NCBI RefSeq assembly: GCF_028435365.1
Contig: NZ_JAGTJJ010000051.1
Location: 1-64,000 of the forward strand
Direction: 5' to 3'
Source of the DNA: Polyangium jinanense
GTDB taxonomy: Bacteria > Myxococcota > Polyangia > Polyangiales > Polyangiaceae
Length of the DNA: 64,000 nucleotides
Positions 8,695 through 17,103 of this stretch are shown here, piece by piece. The notes under the pieces are model-generated. The model did no database searches, was not told the origin of the DNA, and was given only the letters and a program-made list of their open reading frames with translations. The first letter of the stretch is position 1; every line of letters begins with the position of its first letter. The translations under genes were made by a program, and so were the position numbers.

Positions 8695-8719
8695 TATACG
8701 GGCGATCGCAAGTGGCGCG

Positions 8720-9020
8720 CCCTCGTGCGGCTCGACCATGACCCCGGCGAGCGCCGCGAGCGCCGCGAGGACGGCCGCGAGCTCGTGCTCGTGCACTTCA
8801 CCCGGGCGGCGCGGGCTCGACGTCACCGAACGGCCGCGAGCGCCCTGCATCGAGGCGCCCTCGTCCTCGGCCTCGTGCGGCTCGACCATGACCCCGGCGA
8901 GCGCCGCGAGCGCCGCGAGGACGGCCGCGAGCTCGTGCTCGTGCACTTCACCCGGGCGGCGCGGCTCGACGCGCGAGGACGACCGCGAGCGCCCTGCATC
9001 GAGGCGCCCTCGTCCTCGGC
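8720..9020. repeat. 150-bp direct repeat, tandem copies R2 and R3 (right of SEC-C gene)
   Basis: Two head-to-tail copies have a period of exactly 150 bp (GTGCACTTCA at 8791 and 8941). They match copy R1 at 7310-7440 over most of the unit. Each carries GAGCGCCGCGAGCGCCGCGA and CTGCATCGAGGCGCCCTCGT. Together with R1 they bracket the SEC-C gene. On the minus strand the unit reads as a helical peptide containing HEHELAAVLAALAALAG, which may be the original coding sense. Confidence 0.8.
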
Positions 9021-9279
9021 CTCGGCGCGGCCATGGGGACGGCCGCCCGGATATTCGTCGACGGTAGCCCCGCGAATATCTGTCAATCACCAACGATTCA
9101 CGCGTCCGTGTGTCACGAACATGCGCGATCAATGCTGCATGCGTGCGACGTGGCATATCGTCTTCGTGCAACATGTGGCCAGGAAAAACGCTCGTCACGA
9201 GCAAATGCGCTTGCCACCGGGCCACGGCCGCTCGTAAATCGAGCCTGGGCCGTCCTACGCGGTCCGGGAGCGATGCACA
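9021..9279. other. upstream region of the sigma pair with an inverted repeat
   Basis: No gene is seen in these 259 bp. A spaced inverted repeat, GATATTCG at 9050-9057 and CGAATATC at 9073-9080, lies about 200 bp before the first sigma-like gene and could be a regulator site. GC falls toward the right-hand part. Confidence 0.35.
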
Positions 9280-9834
9280 ATGCAGCGCAAGGGACCCGAG
9301 CGCCCGACGGGCGCGAGCGGGATAGGGCACGTCTACGCCGAATTCAGGGAGCGGTTAATCGTGACCCTGCTCCGTTGCGGCGTGCGTGAGCTCGACGCGC
9401 CGGACATGCTGCACGAGGTTTTCGCGACGTACGCGCGGCGGAAAGCCGAGGGCGCGTCTATCAAGAGACCCGCCGACTATCTGCGGCAGATCGCTTTCGG
9501 GCACGCCGCGAATTATCGCAGGCTCCACCGCTGGCGGATCGAGGTGGCCACGAGCCCCGGGCGCATCGAGGAAGCCCCGGATCCGTCCCCCTCGACGGAC
9601 GAGCGCGCCGCGCTTGCGCAATGGTGTGACCGCGCCGAACGGCTGCCGCCCGTCGAGCGCGCCGCGCTGCGGCTCCACCTCGAAGGTTATTCGATCGATG
9701 AGATAGCGCGGAGGCTCGAAACCTCGCGCGCTACCGCTTGGAAACGATTGCGCGCTGGACAGGAGCGGCTGAAACGAACGGAGGGACGCCATGCAACGGC
9801 AATGGGTGGTCAACGAAGAGACAGGCGAGCATAG
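9280..9834 (+). CDS. sigma-70-like (ECF-type) factor, first of an overlapping pair
   Basis: The product is 184 residues. Region 2 is represented by ELDAPDMLHEVFATYARRK (about 37-55), resembling the DAEDL-x-QEVF motif, and by PADYLRQIAFGHAANYRR. Region 4 is the helix-turn-helix LEGYSIDEIARRLETSRATA (about 136-155) preceded by LPPVERAALRLH. A GGGAG lies 9 bp before the ATG. It has no membrane tail. The 3' end overlaps the next gene by 44 bp in another frame. Island-borne ECF factors can switch on the genes of their element, so control of the backbone or cargo genes is a reasonable inference. Confidence 0.75.
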   Translation: MQRKGPERPTGASGIGHVYAEFRERLIVTLLRCGVRELDAPDMLHEVFATYARRKAEGASIKRPADYLRQIAFGHAANYRRLHRWRIEVATSPGRIEEAPDPSPSTDERAALAQWCDRAERLPPVERAALRLHLEGYSIDEIARRLETSRATAWKRLRAGQERLKRTEGRHATAMGGQRRDRRA

Positions 9835-10324
9835 CGAACGGATCACGCTGGATCAATCCGATCTAGAGAAACTTCGGCCCTACGTCTGCGGCATTGCTCG
9901 CCGGGTAGGCGTTATCCCTGCCGACCGTGACGATTTGGCGCAGGACGTGCTTTTCGCATTCTGGCGCTATTCCGAGGAGCGACGGATCCGCGTCATCGAG
10001 GGGAAGGCCGACGTGGACGCCGCACGGACGCTCATCGCGGCGTTTGCAGTACGCACCTCCCGGTACTACCGGCGTAGGGCAAGGCGGAGCGGTGGGGGCC
10101 CGGCAGACGAAACACCCTCGCGCGGGGGGGATCCCGCTCTCCGTTTCGAGGCTCGCGAAGCTCTGCGGATGGTTGAGCGATTGCCTCCGAACCTGCGCAG
10201 GGTGGTTGAGCTCGACGCGCTCGAGTACACGACAAGCGAAACCGCTGAGAGCGTCGGCGTGGTGCTCGGCACGGCCAAAAGCAGGCTGTCTCGAGCGCGT
10301 GACTTGCTGGCGATCATGAGATGA
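9791..10324 (+). CDS. sigma-70-like (ECF-type) factor, second of an overlapping pair
   Basis: The product is 177 residues. Region 2 contains DRDDLAQDVLFAFWRY (about 46-61) and an Arg-rich helix ending SRYYRRRARR. Region 4 contains LPPNLRRVVELDALEYTTSE followed by ETAESVGVVLGTAKSRLSRA (about 153-172). The start is well supported by GGAGGGACGCC before ATG 9791 and lies inside the preceding sigma-like gene, so the two are translationally coupled. Two different sigma-like proteins from overlapping genes suggest that they act together or that one modulates the other. Neither is followed by an anti-sigma gene. Confidence 0.75.
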   Translation: MQRQWVVNEETGEHSERITLDQSDLEKLRPYVCGIARRVGVIPADRDDLAQDVLFAFWRYSEERRIRVIEGKADVDAARTLIAAFAVRTSRYYRRRARRSGGGPADETPSRGGDPALRFEAREALRMVERLPPNLRRVVELDALEYTTSETAESVGVVLGTAKSRLSRARDLLAIMR

Positions 10325-10450
10325 TCCACGGGAGCACTGCCGCGCAATAGCGGGCGCGCTGCGGTGGCGCTCCTCGCGCGTCGGCTACGCCGCGAGCGCG
10401 CGCCGCCCGGCGCGACGCACACATGGTGCAGGGGGATCGGGAAGGGGTGA

Positions 10451-10484
10451 GCCCCGGGCGAACCCTCACGAGCTCGCCCGGGGC
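10451..10484. terminator. strong hairpin, probable bidirectional terminator
   Basis: GCCCCGGGCGA (10451-10461) pairs perfectly with TCGCCCGGGGC (10474-10484) around a 12-nt loop. It lies between the end of the sigma pair (plus strand) and the end of a truncated minus-strand gene, which is where a shared terminator would be expected. No T-run follows, as is common in very GC-rich genomes. Confidence 0.6.
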
Positions 10485-10496
10485 CATGGGAGCGGC

Positions 10497-10886
10497 CTAC
10501 GCCTTCCGGCGCTTGCGGCTGCTCTTCACCGCCGAGGCCGGCGCTTCCTGGCCAGCGGGCGGGGGCTCGCCGAGGAGGGCCTGTAGGGCGACCGTAGCGC
10601 GCCGCGCGCCCTCGATGTCACCCGACGCGAGCGCCGCGTCGAGCATCGCACGGACGGCCGCGGTCGCCTGGAGGAGGGGGCTCGACGGGGGGGCCGTGGT
10701 CGCCTCGTGTTCTCGTCGGGATTCTGTCGAGCGACCAGGAATCGCGGGGTTACGCTCGCCGATCGGCCCGATCGGCTCGACCGTCTCGGGCTCGATCTCC
10801 GCGGGTTCGATGTCGATCGGCTCGATCTCATATCCCCCCCGACGATAAGAGGAGAGCTGCCCTTCCGCGGTCGGGCGGCAAGAGTT
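10497..10886 (-). pseudogene. 5'-truncated remnant of a GC-rich backbone gene
   Basis: A minus-strand frame from a stop at 10887-10889 to TAG at 10497-10499 encodes an acidic repeat-like segment (IEPIDIEPAEIEPETVEPIG) and then ATAAVRAMLDAALASGDIEG and ALQALLGEPPPAGQEAPASA, ending in a basic SSRKRRKA tail. Codon use is strongly GC3-biased like the backbone genes, but no start codon precedes the coding-like part. The coherent sequence begins abruptly at about 10835-10850, exactly where the truncated methylase ends in another frame. I interpret it as the surviving 3' end of a backbone gene disrupted by the methylase-bearing insertion. Confidence 0.55.
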
Positions 10887-12531
10887 CTAATGCCAAGTGG
10901 ACGAAGGCTTGCGACATCTCCTTGTCGCCAATGATGCGCTCGGACTTATCGGCACACCAGCGCATGGTTTGCCTCAGTGCCGCTTGCCCGAGTTTGTCCC
11001 CCGACGCTACGGCCCCCCAAGGCGGATTACCCACCACGACATCGGCGGACCCGGGACCGAAATGCCGACGTACCACTGGGTCCTCCTGAGTGATTGCGTC
11101 GAAGGCATTGCCAGCAAACAATATATCGAAATGTTGATCCGGATCCCGCGCCTCCGCTCGCTCCGGATCCCAGCGCAGGTTCGGCAGTTTTCGGCGCTCG
11201 TTTACTTCGCGTGGATTCTGGTAATGAAGGTAGGCAAGGTAGAGGCTGAATGCCGCGATGGGTACTGCTTCGGGGTTCAGATCAATCCCCCGGATCTGAT
11301 CGCGCAGGATAACGCGTAGCTCCCTCTGGGACAACCGCCTCCGCTGCCTTGCCACACGATGACGTACCATTCGTCGAAAAGTTTCGACGAGAAAGATGCC
11401 CGATCCACATGCCGCGTCCGTGACGCGCGGGCGCCCGTCGAGCACCTCCACTGTGAGCGCGCGCGATAAGAGGAAATCGACCAGCGCCGGCGGAGTGTAA
11501 TAGGACGATTGCGTGTTGCCTTTTCCACGCGTCGCTGCGTAGAAGTTTTCATAGATATTGCTGATGAGCTCGATCGGAATAATATCGAAACGATAGGCAA
11601 AAAGGAACAGCCTCCCCTGGGCGGATGGCGCGTTTCCTACGAGCAGCGCGCGAAGCAATTCAAGGTGTTCCGGATTAACAGCGGCTTCCTCCTGGAGGCT
11701 GACGGGAAACGTGTCGCCATTAAAATCGGACGCAAGCTTTGCAAAGAATGCGTATGCAAAATCCTTGTCCTTGAGGACTCGGAAGAACATAACCTGCGCA
11801 AGTCTGGGATCGGCAAAGGTCTCTCGCGGTTCCTGGTCGAGGAGTTCTTGCCATTCCGGGCGCGCGCTGGCGACAGCCTCGAAGTACTCACGAACGAGGA
11901 TCGCGCGATCCTCTAAATAGCGTACAAATAAGGCTCGACCGATAAGGCTGTGCGCGATGGGCAATTTTAGCCCCGTGGGGCCCTTGGTTAATTCGACGCG
12001 AACGGCTTTGAGGTCGCGCACGAGCGTCCGATCCGCACGCCCGGCCCCGTCGCCGAACCGCTCATCCCCATAAACTTGCCCCGTCTCAATGCTCTCCCGA
12101 CGAAACGAGGCCAAGTTCGTCGCGATGTCGGCCACGCCCTTCGCGAGGGCTAGCAGCCTATCTCCGCTGTCGAGCGCTTCGTCTGCTCGTACGGGGGACG
12201 CCCCCAGTCGATAGACCGCAAGCTCTCCCTCACGTGCAAGGAAAAGGATCTGCGGCCGTGCCATACTCCAAACACGGTTGAATAACTCCGCTGCGTCCTC
12301 GTCCTCGGGAAGCTCCGCTAGGACTAATATGGGCTCATTGTCGACGAAGAATACCTTCTCGGCGCCGACCTCGGCAGCGAGGCCGAGCCAATCCCCTTTG
12401 TCAGTCCAAGACGCGAGGTTGTCCTCGGTCGGAGCAGGGGTCGCCGGCAACAAGCAGCCGTCCACCAAGCCAAGAATCCGGCAAGCTGCGGTTAGCAACC
12501 TCTCATTGTTGTTGCGCTCTACCGCACTCAC
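10828..12531 (-). pseudogene. N6-adenine DNA methylase (type IIG/Eco57I-like), C-terminally truncated
   Basis: The 567 residues begin MSAVERNNNERLL. The N-terminal half contains IAHSLIGRALFVRYLEDRAI, typical of type IIG-like enzymes. The S-adenosylmethionine motif I reads DAACGSGIFLVE (about 390) and motif IV reads VVGNPPWG (about 508), so the gene specifies an N6-adenine methylase. Full-length relatives continue well past NPPW with the rest of the catalytic fold and a target-recognition region; here the frame stops after ALLLSSGGI at a run of seven G residues. Beyond that point the sequence belongs to a different, more GC-rich gene in another frame. The gene is lower in GC than its surroundings. 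It is most likely inactive. Confidence 0.75.
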
Positions 12532-12715
12532 GGCGGGGTCATATCGCCTTGGGCATCACCCTGTCAAGAGGATCACACCCCTTTTCCCCTTCGCTCTTCC
12601 TTAGACGTGCTCCAAGGTCCCTGTGCGCGGCGTCGAGGCCCGAGGTCCTCCGGAATCCGGGCAAGCCGGGGGGGGCGACCGCTGGGCACTCGGTCTGCGG
12701 GGTAAGTGGCCGCTT

Positions 12716-14050
12716 TCAACGCCAACCCATAGGCACCGCTCGCGCGCCGCGTGCGCGGTGCACGATGGTGTCTACATCGATCAGCCTAACCGCATACCAC
12801 GGCTTGTGCACTCCTGACATGATGCCCAGGCCCACCGTCGTCACCATGCCCCGAGGCGTGATCTTAAACGTTTTCACTGCATCCGGTCTTTGGCTCCAAT
12901 AACGAACCAAACCGGCGAAGCAATTCAACGCCCAGCGTCCTTTTTTCTTCTGAAAGTGATGACGAAACTTGATGCGTTCAATGTTTGTTTCCCGTTTAAT
13001 CCAAGAGGCGTCATAGTGCTTAGCGATGTCCAGGCTTTTCATGACGGACCGCCACATCAGACACGCAACCTGACCGACCGAGAACACAGTCAGCGCCTCG
13101 TCGAGTACGTCCGCCAATTCTTCTCGATCAACGACTTTCATATCGTGACGGCGCAAGAATTTGTACCACTGACGCCAACACTCCGCCCCAGCAATTTCAG
13201 AGAATAGGTCGACGTACTGGTTCTGCCACCACGTGGGCCAGTGTGCTGGATTTGGCACTATTCGCAGGGCGTCAGCGGTGTACTTGCGGGCTAGTGCCTC
13301 GTATTGAGGTGCAGCTAGGCGCCACCCGACCGCCCGTAGCTGTGCGACCGCGCGGCCTCGTCGGACACTGAAGGGCGAAAGAGTGCCCTCCGTATCCAGG
13401 TAGAGGAGGCGCTGTGCGCGCAGATGTCGGACTGCTTGGACGTCCGCTTTTATTTCGCCGATGAGCGGCATCCCTAGCTCGTCGAGGGCCGGAAGCCTGC
13501 CCGAGTTCAAGTCGGCCTTTCCCAAGAGGGCAAACCAGGGGGCGATGTGCCGGAGATGCACCGAGCACGGGTCCACGGGTTCACCCAGCGGCCATGCCCG
13601 GCGTACCCGTTGACGCAACCGGTCCTGTTGCGCAGCTTCCGTTGCCTCATTGGCAGCGAGCACTGCCTCACGAGCCACGATTCTCGCGGCGGCAGCTTCG
13701 GAGGCTTCCGCGCGAACGAGTGCGCGCGCCCGGTTCTCTGCGTCTATCTGCTCTCTGGTGCACGTCTCGCACTTCCACTGCCAAGTCTCCAAGTGCTCAC
13801 GTGCTTGGAAGTCCCTGCGGCTCTCGTAGATATAGGGAGCACCGCACGCGCATTGAACATGCGAGACTGCCGCGCAGCGCACGACCACGAAGTAATCGAA
13901 TGTGTTCTCTCGCTCGCGCGCAGCCTTCGCTAGGGCCTTGACCGGATGGGTGAATGCGCCAGCCGGTGAACGCTCCCAGTAGCGCTTACAGATGTCCCGC
14001 TCGGTTTGGTCGGGGAACTCTTCTGCAAACACAAGGGAGATGCCACGCAT
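12716..14050 (-). CDS. unknown protein with zinc-ribbon-like cysteines
   Basis: The product is about 444 residues from the ATG at 14050 (GGAAG upstream). Near residues 62-98 two cysteine pairs (HVQCACGAP and KCETCT) form a probable zinc ribbon. A charged Ala/Glu/Arg helix follows (about 100-150), then an alpha-helical body with conserved-looking Trp residues (NPAHWPTWWQNQYVDLFSE; ECWRQWYKFLRRH). It has no membrane segment. It is on the same strand as the truncated methylase but 185 bp upstream of it, with moderate GC, and belongs to the same acquired block. I do not recognise a family. A role in DNA or RNA handling is a guess from the zinc ribbon. Confidence 0.65.
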   Translation of the reverse strand: MRGISLVFAEEFPDQTERDICKRYWERSPAGAFTHPVKALAKAARERENTFDYFVVVRCAAVSHVQCACGAPYIYESRRDFQAREHLETWQWKCETCTREQIDAENRARALVRAEASEAAAARIVAREAVLAANEATEAAQQDRLRQRVRRAWPLGEPVDPCSVHLRHIAPWFALLGKADLNSGRLPALDELGMPLIGEIKADVQAVRHLRAQRLLYLDTEGTLSPFSVRRGRAVAQLRAVGWRLAAPQYEALARKYTADALRIVPNPAHWPTWWQNQYVDLFSEIAGAECWRQWYKFLRRHDMKVVDREELADVLDEALTVFSVGQVACLMWRSVMKSLDIAKHYDASWIKRETNIERIKFRHHFQKKKGRWALNCFAGLVRYWSQRPDAVKTFKITPRGMVTTVGLGIMSGVHKPWYAVRLIDVDTIVHRARGARAVPMGWR

Positions 14051-14450
14051 GACACTTCCAGGACACCGCCACCCCCCGACGCTTGTCAAGGGAGTCGGCG
14101 CCCGGAACTATGGGAGCCAGCGTCACAACCGACACGGTCTAGTATGCTAGATTGCCGATTCACGCCTACCCGACCGGCGGCGGCGGCAGGCGACCTTGAC
14201 GCCGCGGTGATCGGATCCACTCGTCTCGCGATCGAGGGGTGGCTTACAAAACGGCCGCGCGAATTAAGGATAAGGAAGAAGGCCCTGCGGGGCTCTGCGC
14301 GGACCCAGGGAGCCAGGGCCCCCGCGCGGCCCCCGCGCCTGTGTTGCGCACATGTGCGTACCCATCGCCAGCGCGTCGAGCACCGCGCCGATCCGCGCGC
14401 CATCGTCCACCCGCGGGCGCGGCGACGCTCGATGTCCCAACCAGCGGCGG

Positions 14451-14474
14451 GGCCCCCTCGCGACCGAGGGGGCC
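14451..14474. terminator. perfect GC-rich hairpin upstream of HTH gene
   Basis: GGCCCCCTCG pairs with CGAGGGGGCC around CGAC, giving a 10-bp stem with a 4-nt loop. It lies about 90 bp before the start of the HTH gene, so it could act as an attenuator or as a terminator of transcripts entering from the left. Confidence 0.4.
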
Positions 14475-14562
14475 TCGCACAACCGTTTGTCCTTGGGGTT
14501 TGTCTCAGCCTTGGAGCCGTGGTAGGGATGTCGGACAACCCTCACGCGAGCAGGGAGGAAAC

Positions 14563-14925
14563 GTGCCGAGACAAATCAAAGCAAAGCCAGTCGCTGTGAA
14601 AGTTGGCGCTCGTATCCGCGAACTACGAGAGGAGCGCGGCATGTCCTTGCAGGAACTCGCCGACGCTGGCGCGCTGTCGAAAGGCCACCTGTCGAACATC
14701 GAGCATGGCCTCGCGACGATCACCATCGACACCGTCGAACACATCGCAGCCGCGCTCGGCGTGTCCCCGTTTTGCGTCATCACCTTCCCGACAGACGACG
14801 AGCTGAATCGTATCGCGGATCTCGCCCGCAAGCTGTCGAAGGGCGATCATCGGAAGCTTCGGAAGGTACTCGAAGAGCGAACGACGCACGAGCCTCCGGC
14901 ATCCGGCGTAGTTCGGCGCACGTAG
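14563..14925 (+). CDS. XRE-family helix-turn-helix regulator
   Basis: The product is 120 residues from the GTG at 14563, chosen because GGGAGGAA lies at 14553-14560. Residues about 11-66 are a classic Cro/C1 helix-turn-helix: ARIRELREERGMSLQELADA, then GHLSNIEHG and ITIDTVEHIAAALGVSPF. A short helical tail LADLARKLSKGDHRKLRKVL follows. It is separated by about 500 bp from the divergent zinc-ribbon gene. XRE proteins of this size are often controllers of restriction-modification or toxin loci, which fits the methylase block, but the target is unknown. Confidence 0.85.
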   Translation: MPRQIKAKPVAVKVGARIRELREERGMSLQELADAGALSKGHLSNIEHGLATITIDTVEHIAAALGVSPFCVITFPTDDELNRIADLARKLSKGDHRKLRKVLEERTTHEPPASGVVRRT

Positions 14926-14932
14926 TTAACTG

Positions 14933-15091
14933 TCACCGCTCCCCCTCAGAATACCGCCGCGCCGGTAGGTCGTGCTGGCCAACGAACCACACGGGATTGG
15001 AGTTTTGCGTTACCTCGCAGAGCAACCAAGAGGGGTCCTCTGCCTTCCGTTTCGCCCGCCATGCTCGGAACACATCCGCGGTGATCCTCAT
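14933..15091 (-). CDS. 52-residue small protein of unknown function
   Basis: An ATG at 15091 preceded by AAGGGGAG at 5-bp spacing starts a 52-codon frame ending TGA at 14933-14935. The peptide is rich in Trp and Arg (VFRAWRAKRKAEDPSWLL... NPVWFVGQ) with no hydrophobic segment. It begins 12 bp after the stop of the SUFU-domain gene and ends 7 bp from the convergent HTH gene. The good ribosome binding site and tight spacing make it a likely last gene of this operon. I do not recognise it. Confidence 0.55.
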   Translation of the reverse strand: MRITADVFRAWRAKRKAEDPSWLLCEVTQNSNPVWFVGQHDLPARRYSEGER

Positions 15092-15103
15092 CGAACTCCC
15101 CTT

Positions 15104-15673
15104 CTACCTAAGCATGTCTCGCCACTGCTCGATGACCTCCGGGAGCGTGGCGGTGTGGAGGCGACCCATTTGATGAAGCTCCCAATCGTCGAGGGTGAGC
15201 GGATACATCGCATACACCTCGACCAACCCGCCCGACGGGGTCCGAAACGTGGCGTGCTCTCCGAGCTGCCGCGATGGCGCGACGAGAAGGCCGAACGCGC
15301 GCGGCGAACCATGAACGGCCTCCGCCGAGTTGGAAACGACTCCGCCCGCGTCCGGCGCTAAACTACGAGCCAAGATCGCGGTCGATGCCCGCTGGAACAT
15401 GTAGGCCGGCCATCTTTCGCTCGGGATCCAGTCTTCGGGCAACGACATCACGAATTCAAAGCGCCGCTCCTCTCCCTTTCGCCCTGCCATCGGGAGGAGA
15501 CTCGCCCCCAAGGTATGCAAAACCCAATGGGGACGACCCTCGCACGGGAGAGCGCCGTAGACGCGCGCCGGGAACGTGAGTCTTCTTACATCTCTTAGCA
15601 CGAGCTGGCCCCTGCCCAGATGCCGCTCGAAATGGGCAGCCATGGCTGCTCGCAGCTCACTCGGAGTCATCAT
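15104..15673 (-). CDS. SUFU-domain (suppressor of fused) immunity-like protein
   Basis: The product is 188-189 residues; ATG 15673 and ATG 15670 are adjacent candidates. The order of motifs matches the SUFU family used as immunity proteins in polymorphic toxin systems: HWVLHTLGASLLPM, RRFEFVMSLPEDW (about 70-82), then AFGLLVAPSRQLGEH and VYAMYPLTLDDWELHQMG (about 150-167). The protein is cytosolic. No toxin gene lies beside it, so it is an orphan immunity gene or part of a decayed cassette. The three other genes of this minus-strand operon are of unknown function. Confidence 0.75.
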   Translation of the reverse strand: MMTPSELRAAMAAHFERHLGRGQLVLRDVRRLTFPARVYGALPCEGRPHWVLHTLGASLLPMAGRKGEERRFEFVMSLPEDWIPSERWPAYMFQRASTAILARSLAPDAGGVVSNSAEAVHGSPRAFGLLVAPSRQLGEHATFRTPSGGLVEVYAMYPLTLDDWELHQMGRLHTATLPEVIEQWRDMLR

Positions 15674-15709
15674 CGATCAAGCCATCCTTCTCGCGGGCGG
15701 GATCGACCT

Positions 15710-16072
15710 TCACTTGATCTGCGCGGCTATGGTCACGTTGAAGGCCGTCCGGTGGACCTCCCGAGCGAGGCGTTCGGCTTCCTCGGGGGTCAGGGCGTAA
15801 CCCCGGAACTCTTTGCGCCCTTCGGGCTCGATCACGCCGTCTTCGACGTACACGCATCCATCGCTCCCGAGCGCGAGGAGCTGGAGGCAGGCCCAGCGGA
15901 GCAAGCCCCGCGTTCCATGCTTCGCGCGTTCCTCGGCGGTCAGCGCATAGCCGGTGAATACGCGCCTGCCCGCGGGTGGTTCCTCGTCGAATCGGGCGTA
16001 AATCGCACCATCGCTCGCGAGCACGAGGTCGGTTTCTATCTCGGCGGGGGGTGTGCGGGGGCGGTTGGTCAT
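15710..16072 (-). CDS. small protein with two copies of a 'GYALT' repeat
   Basis: The product is 120 residues. Two similar segments occur: DLVLASDGAIYARF followed by RRVFTGYALTAEE (about 15-48), and LLALGSDGCVYVED followed by RKEFRGYALTPEEAE (about 65-101). Each is a beta-rich unit closing with GYALT and an acidic helix, so the protein is probably a pair of small duplicated folds. It lies 9 bp after the upstream gene and 36 bp before the SUFU gene on the same strand. I do not know the family. Confidence 0.7.
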   Translation of the reverse strand: MTNRPRTPPAEIETDLVLASDGAIYARFDEEPPAGRRVFTGYALTAEERAKHGTRGLLRWACLQLLALGSDGCVYVEDGVIEPEGRKEFRGYALTPEEAERLAREVHRTAFNVTIAAQIK

Positions 16073-16081
16073 GGTGGGGTC

Positions 16082-16711
16082 TCAGAGGGGGATCCGGAGC
16101 TGAACGCGATTTGGAAGCGACGGTGCTTCCGGGATTCTCTCGATGTTGACGATGCCAGCCTTCTCGAGACGGTCCAGCGCCGGCACGAGCAAACCGGAAA
16201 CCGACACGTCGCACAGGATGTCGCGCAGCCGCGCAAAGGAGACGAAGCCATCGGCATCCGGCCGAATGCGCGAGAGTGCGAAATGCACAACCCCTTCGGC
16301 ATACGCCTCGGTCCCATGCTTGCGAAGCGACGCGGCGTAGTTTGCGACGTAGACGGAGGCGCGCTGGTACGCCGGATCCGCGCGCATGATTTCGAGAAGA
16401 AGCAGCTCCCCGCGCTCGTCGTGACCTACGGCGCCCACGGATACCCGGGTCGCCCTCGCAGAGCGCGGAGGCGGCACAGGTGGCAGGCGATCCGAAAGGC
16501 GCGCTCTGCGAACGCGCTCGCGCAAGTCGCGCCAAACGGCACCCGCGATGGCACGGGCGCGGCTCCACGGGGAGGGCGGGTCTGTGATGGTGTCCCGGGG
16601 CGGTTCGGAATGGGCGACGGAGACGCGCATTCCGCTCGCGGGGGGCAGGGCCGCGCGATCCATGACGGTTGTCGCGGCGTCGTCGTCATCCATGTCGGGT
16701 GCGGCGCTCAT
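16082..16711 (-). CDS. hypothetical protein, possible C-terminal winged helix
   Basis: The product is 209 residues with GAGAGAGG 6 bp before the ATG. The N-terminal third is low-complexity and acidic (MDDDDAATT). Residues 100-209 are helical, and the tail FVSFARLRDILCDVSVSG followed by LVPALDRLEKAGIV resembles a winged-helix unit. It is the first gene of the operon that leads to the GYALT, SUFU and 52-residue genes. It has no membrane segment or signal peptide. It may be a regulator of the set. Confidence 0.6.
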   Translation of the reverse strand: MSAAPDMDDDDAATTVMDRAALPPASGMRVSVAHSEPPRDTITDPPSPWSRARAIAGAVWRDLRERVRRARLSDRLPPVPPPRSARATRVSVGAVGHDERGELLLLEIMRADPAYQRASVYVANYAASLRKHGTEAYAEGVVHFALSRIRPDADGFVSFARLRDILCDVSVSGLLVPALDRLEKAGIVNIERIPEAPSLPNRVQLRIPL

Positions 16712-17103
16712 CGGTTACCTCTCTCCAGGAAGTCACGCGCGTACGGGGAAACGCCGCGCGGCGCAGTCGCCTCGGATCGGTGACTCTTTCAGTCCCAACG
16801 ACCGGCAGGAGAGGACGACGGAGGCGCGAAGGTGCCGCCCAGAGACCGCAACGCATCCCCATCGCCCTCTTCTGCGGGTCGTTTATCGTCGGACAAACCC
16901 GCCCGAGGCCGAACACGGCGCCTTTTCGTTTACGAGGCCAGGAGGAACCGCGTTCGGCTCGGGACGAGCGAGGGGGCGACGCTCTGTGCCGCACGCCGCG
17001 GGCTCGCCGTAGGGGTCAACCACGCGAGGCCGTCGAGAGCGACGTGTCACATCGCCCCCTCACCTACGCTCTTGCCCGGACGCGGCAAACGGTAACCGAA
17101 TTT
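16712..17103. other. intergenic region carrying a copy of the sigma-operon motif
   Basis: About 390 bp without a credible gene. At 17069-17100 lies a 32-bp motif, CTCTTGCCCG followed by 10 variable bases and then ACGGTAACCGAA. It matches 26 of 32 positions with the sequence directly upstream of the ECF sigma start at 20457-20488. It is immediately beyond the stop of the lipoprotein gene, in the same orientation as the upstream copy. Confidence 0.5.

Noticed and set aside
10423..10848. Plus-strand gene of 141 residues
   Set aside because: The minus strand of the same stretch shows the coherent codon bias and a natural basic C-terminus; the plus frame is low-complexity.
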